Assembly (NCBI GenBank): GCA_024305405.1 | Contig: JAKNDB010000110.1 | Coordinates: forward strand, 3,162,001-3,226,000 | Source of the DNA: Dirofilaria immitis | Lineage: Eukaryota > Nematoda > Chromadorea > Rhabditida > Onchocercidae | DNA: 64,000 bases | Direction of reading: 5' to 3' | In this document: piece after piece, positions 63,836-64,000 of the stretch | How positions within the stretch are numbered: position 1 is the first letter of the stretch | Layout: each line of letters starts with the position of its first letter | Program-made: the position numbers and the translations under genes | The notes under the pieces: model-generated | What the model saw: the letters and a program-made list of their open reading frames with translations, nothing else | Told to the model about the DNA's origin: nothing | Database searches by the model: none

Positions 63836-64000
63836 CTGAAAGTTCAATTTCATATGAATTATTTCACTGATTAATTTTAGGTCATATTATAATTATAATT
63901 TATTTTTCATAAACTAAAATGTTAGTAAGTGCTTTGCTGATTTGCTTTTTTCATCATCAGTTACAGTAATTTTAAATACTATTCATCAATTTATTAAATG
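63836..64000. other. Window edge, probable intron
   Basis: AT-rich sequence upstream (minus strand) of the last visible exon of the membrane-protein gene. No exon is recognised. It is likely intron leading to 5' exons outside the window. Confidence 0.4.

Overview
This window is animal nuclear DNA from a nematode, most likely a parasitic spirurid or filarial-type worm. The evidence is AT-rich sequence, short exons split by 0.1-1.7 kb GT-AG introns with T-rich acceptors ending in TTTCAG, and start codons lying a few bases after an acceptor-like AG, as expected for spliced-leader trans-splicing. A hedgehog-related Hog gene of a kind found only in nematodes supports this. No operon, phage, CRISPR, rRNA or tRNA signal was seen. 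The species is inferred from gene content and style only.

Layout: 1-4.6 kb has no recognisable gene. 4.6-9.9 kb (+) is a LARGE-type bifunctional glycosyltransferase. 9.9-17.9 kb is a gene desert with simple repeats. 17.9-20.3 kb (-) is a stargazin/TARP-like four-pass membrane protein. About 21.0-21.4 kb (+) is an orphan exon-like ORF. 23.0-27.2 kb (+) is a secreted Cys-rich, Ser/Thr-repeat, C-type-lectin protein. 28.2-32.8 kb (+) is an alpha-type nicotinic acetylcholine receptor subunit, lying tail-to-tail with a hedgehog-related (Warthog/Quahog-like, Hog domain) gene at 32.9-37.4 kb (-). 39.8-41.6 kb (-) is the SUMO E2 enzyme UBC9. 45.3-48.0 kb (-) is GDP-mannose pyrophosphorylase beta. 53.4-60.6 kb (+) is an SPDEF/Ets98B-like ETS transcription factor with a PNT domain. 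61.5-63.8 kb (-) is the 3' part of an unidentified single-pass membrane protein that probably continues beyond the window.

The genes do not form one pathway. Themes are the cell surface and glycosylation (LARGE, GDP-mannose synthesis, lectin), neuromuscular signalling (nAChR, stargazin-like), secreted hedgehog-related signalling, and nuclear regulation (UBC9, ETS factor).

The exons were assembled by hand from splice phase and family conservation. Doing so shows that six of the eight recognised complete genes (all but UBC9, and apart from a separate stop-codon problem in the hedgehog-related gene) need single-base corrections, or seven of eight counting that gene. About thirteen sites each need exactly one added base, nearly always in a short homopolymer, and none needs a removed base. 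This looks like systematic under-calling in the assembly rather than mass pseudogenisation, and it explains why conventional ORFs in the window are so fragmentary.
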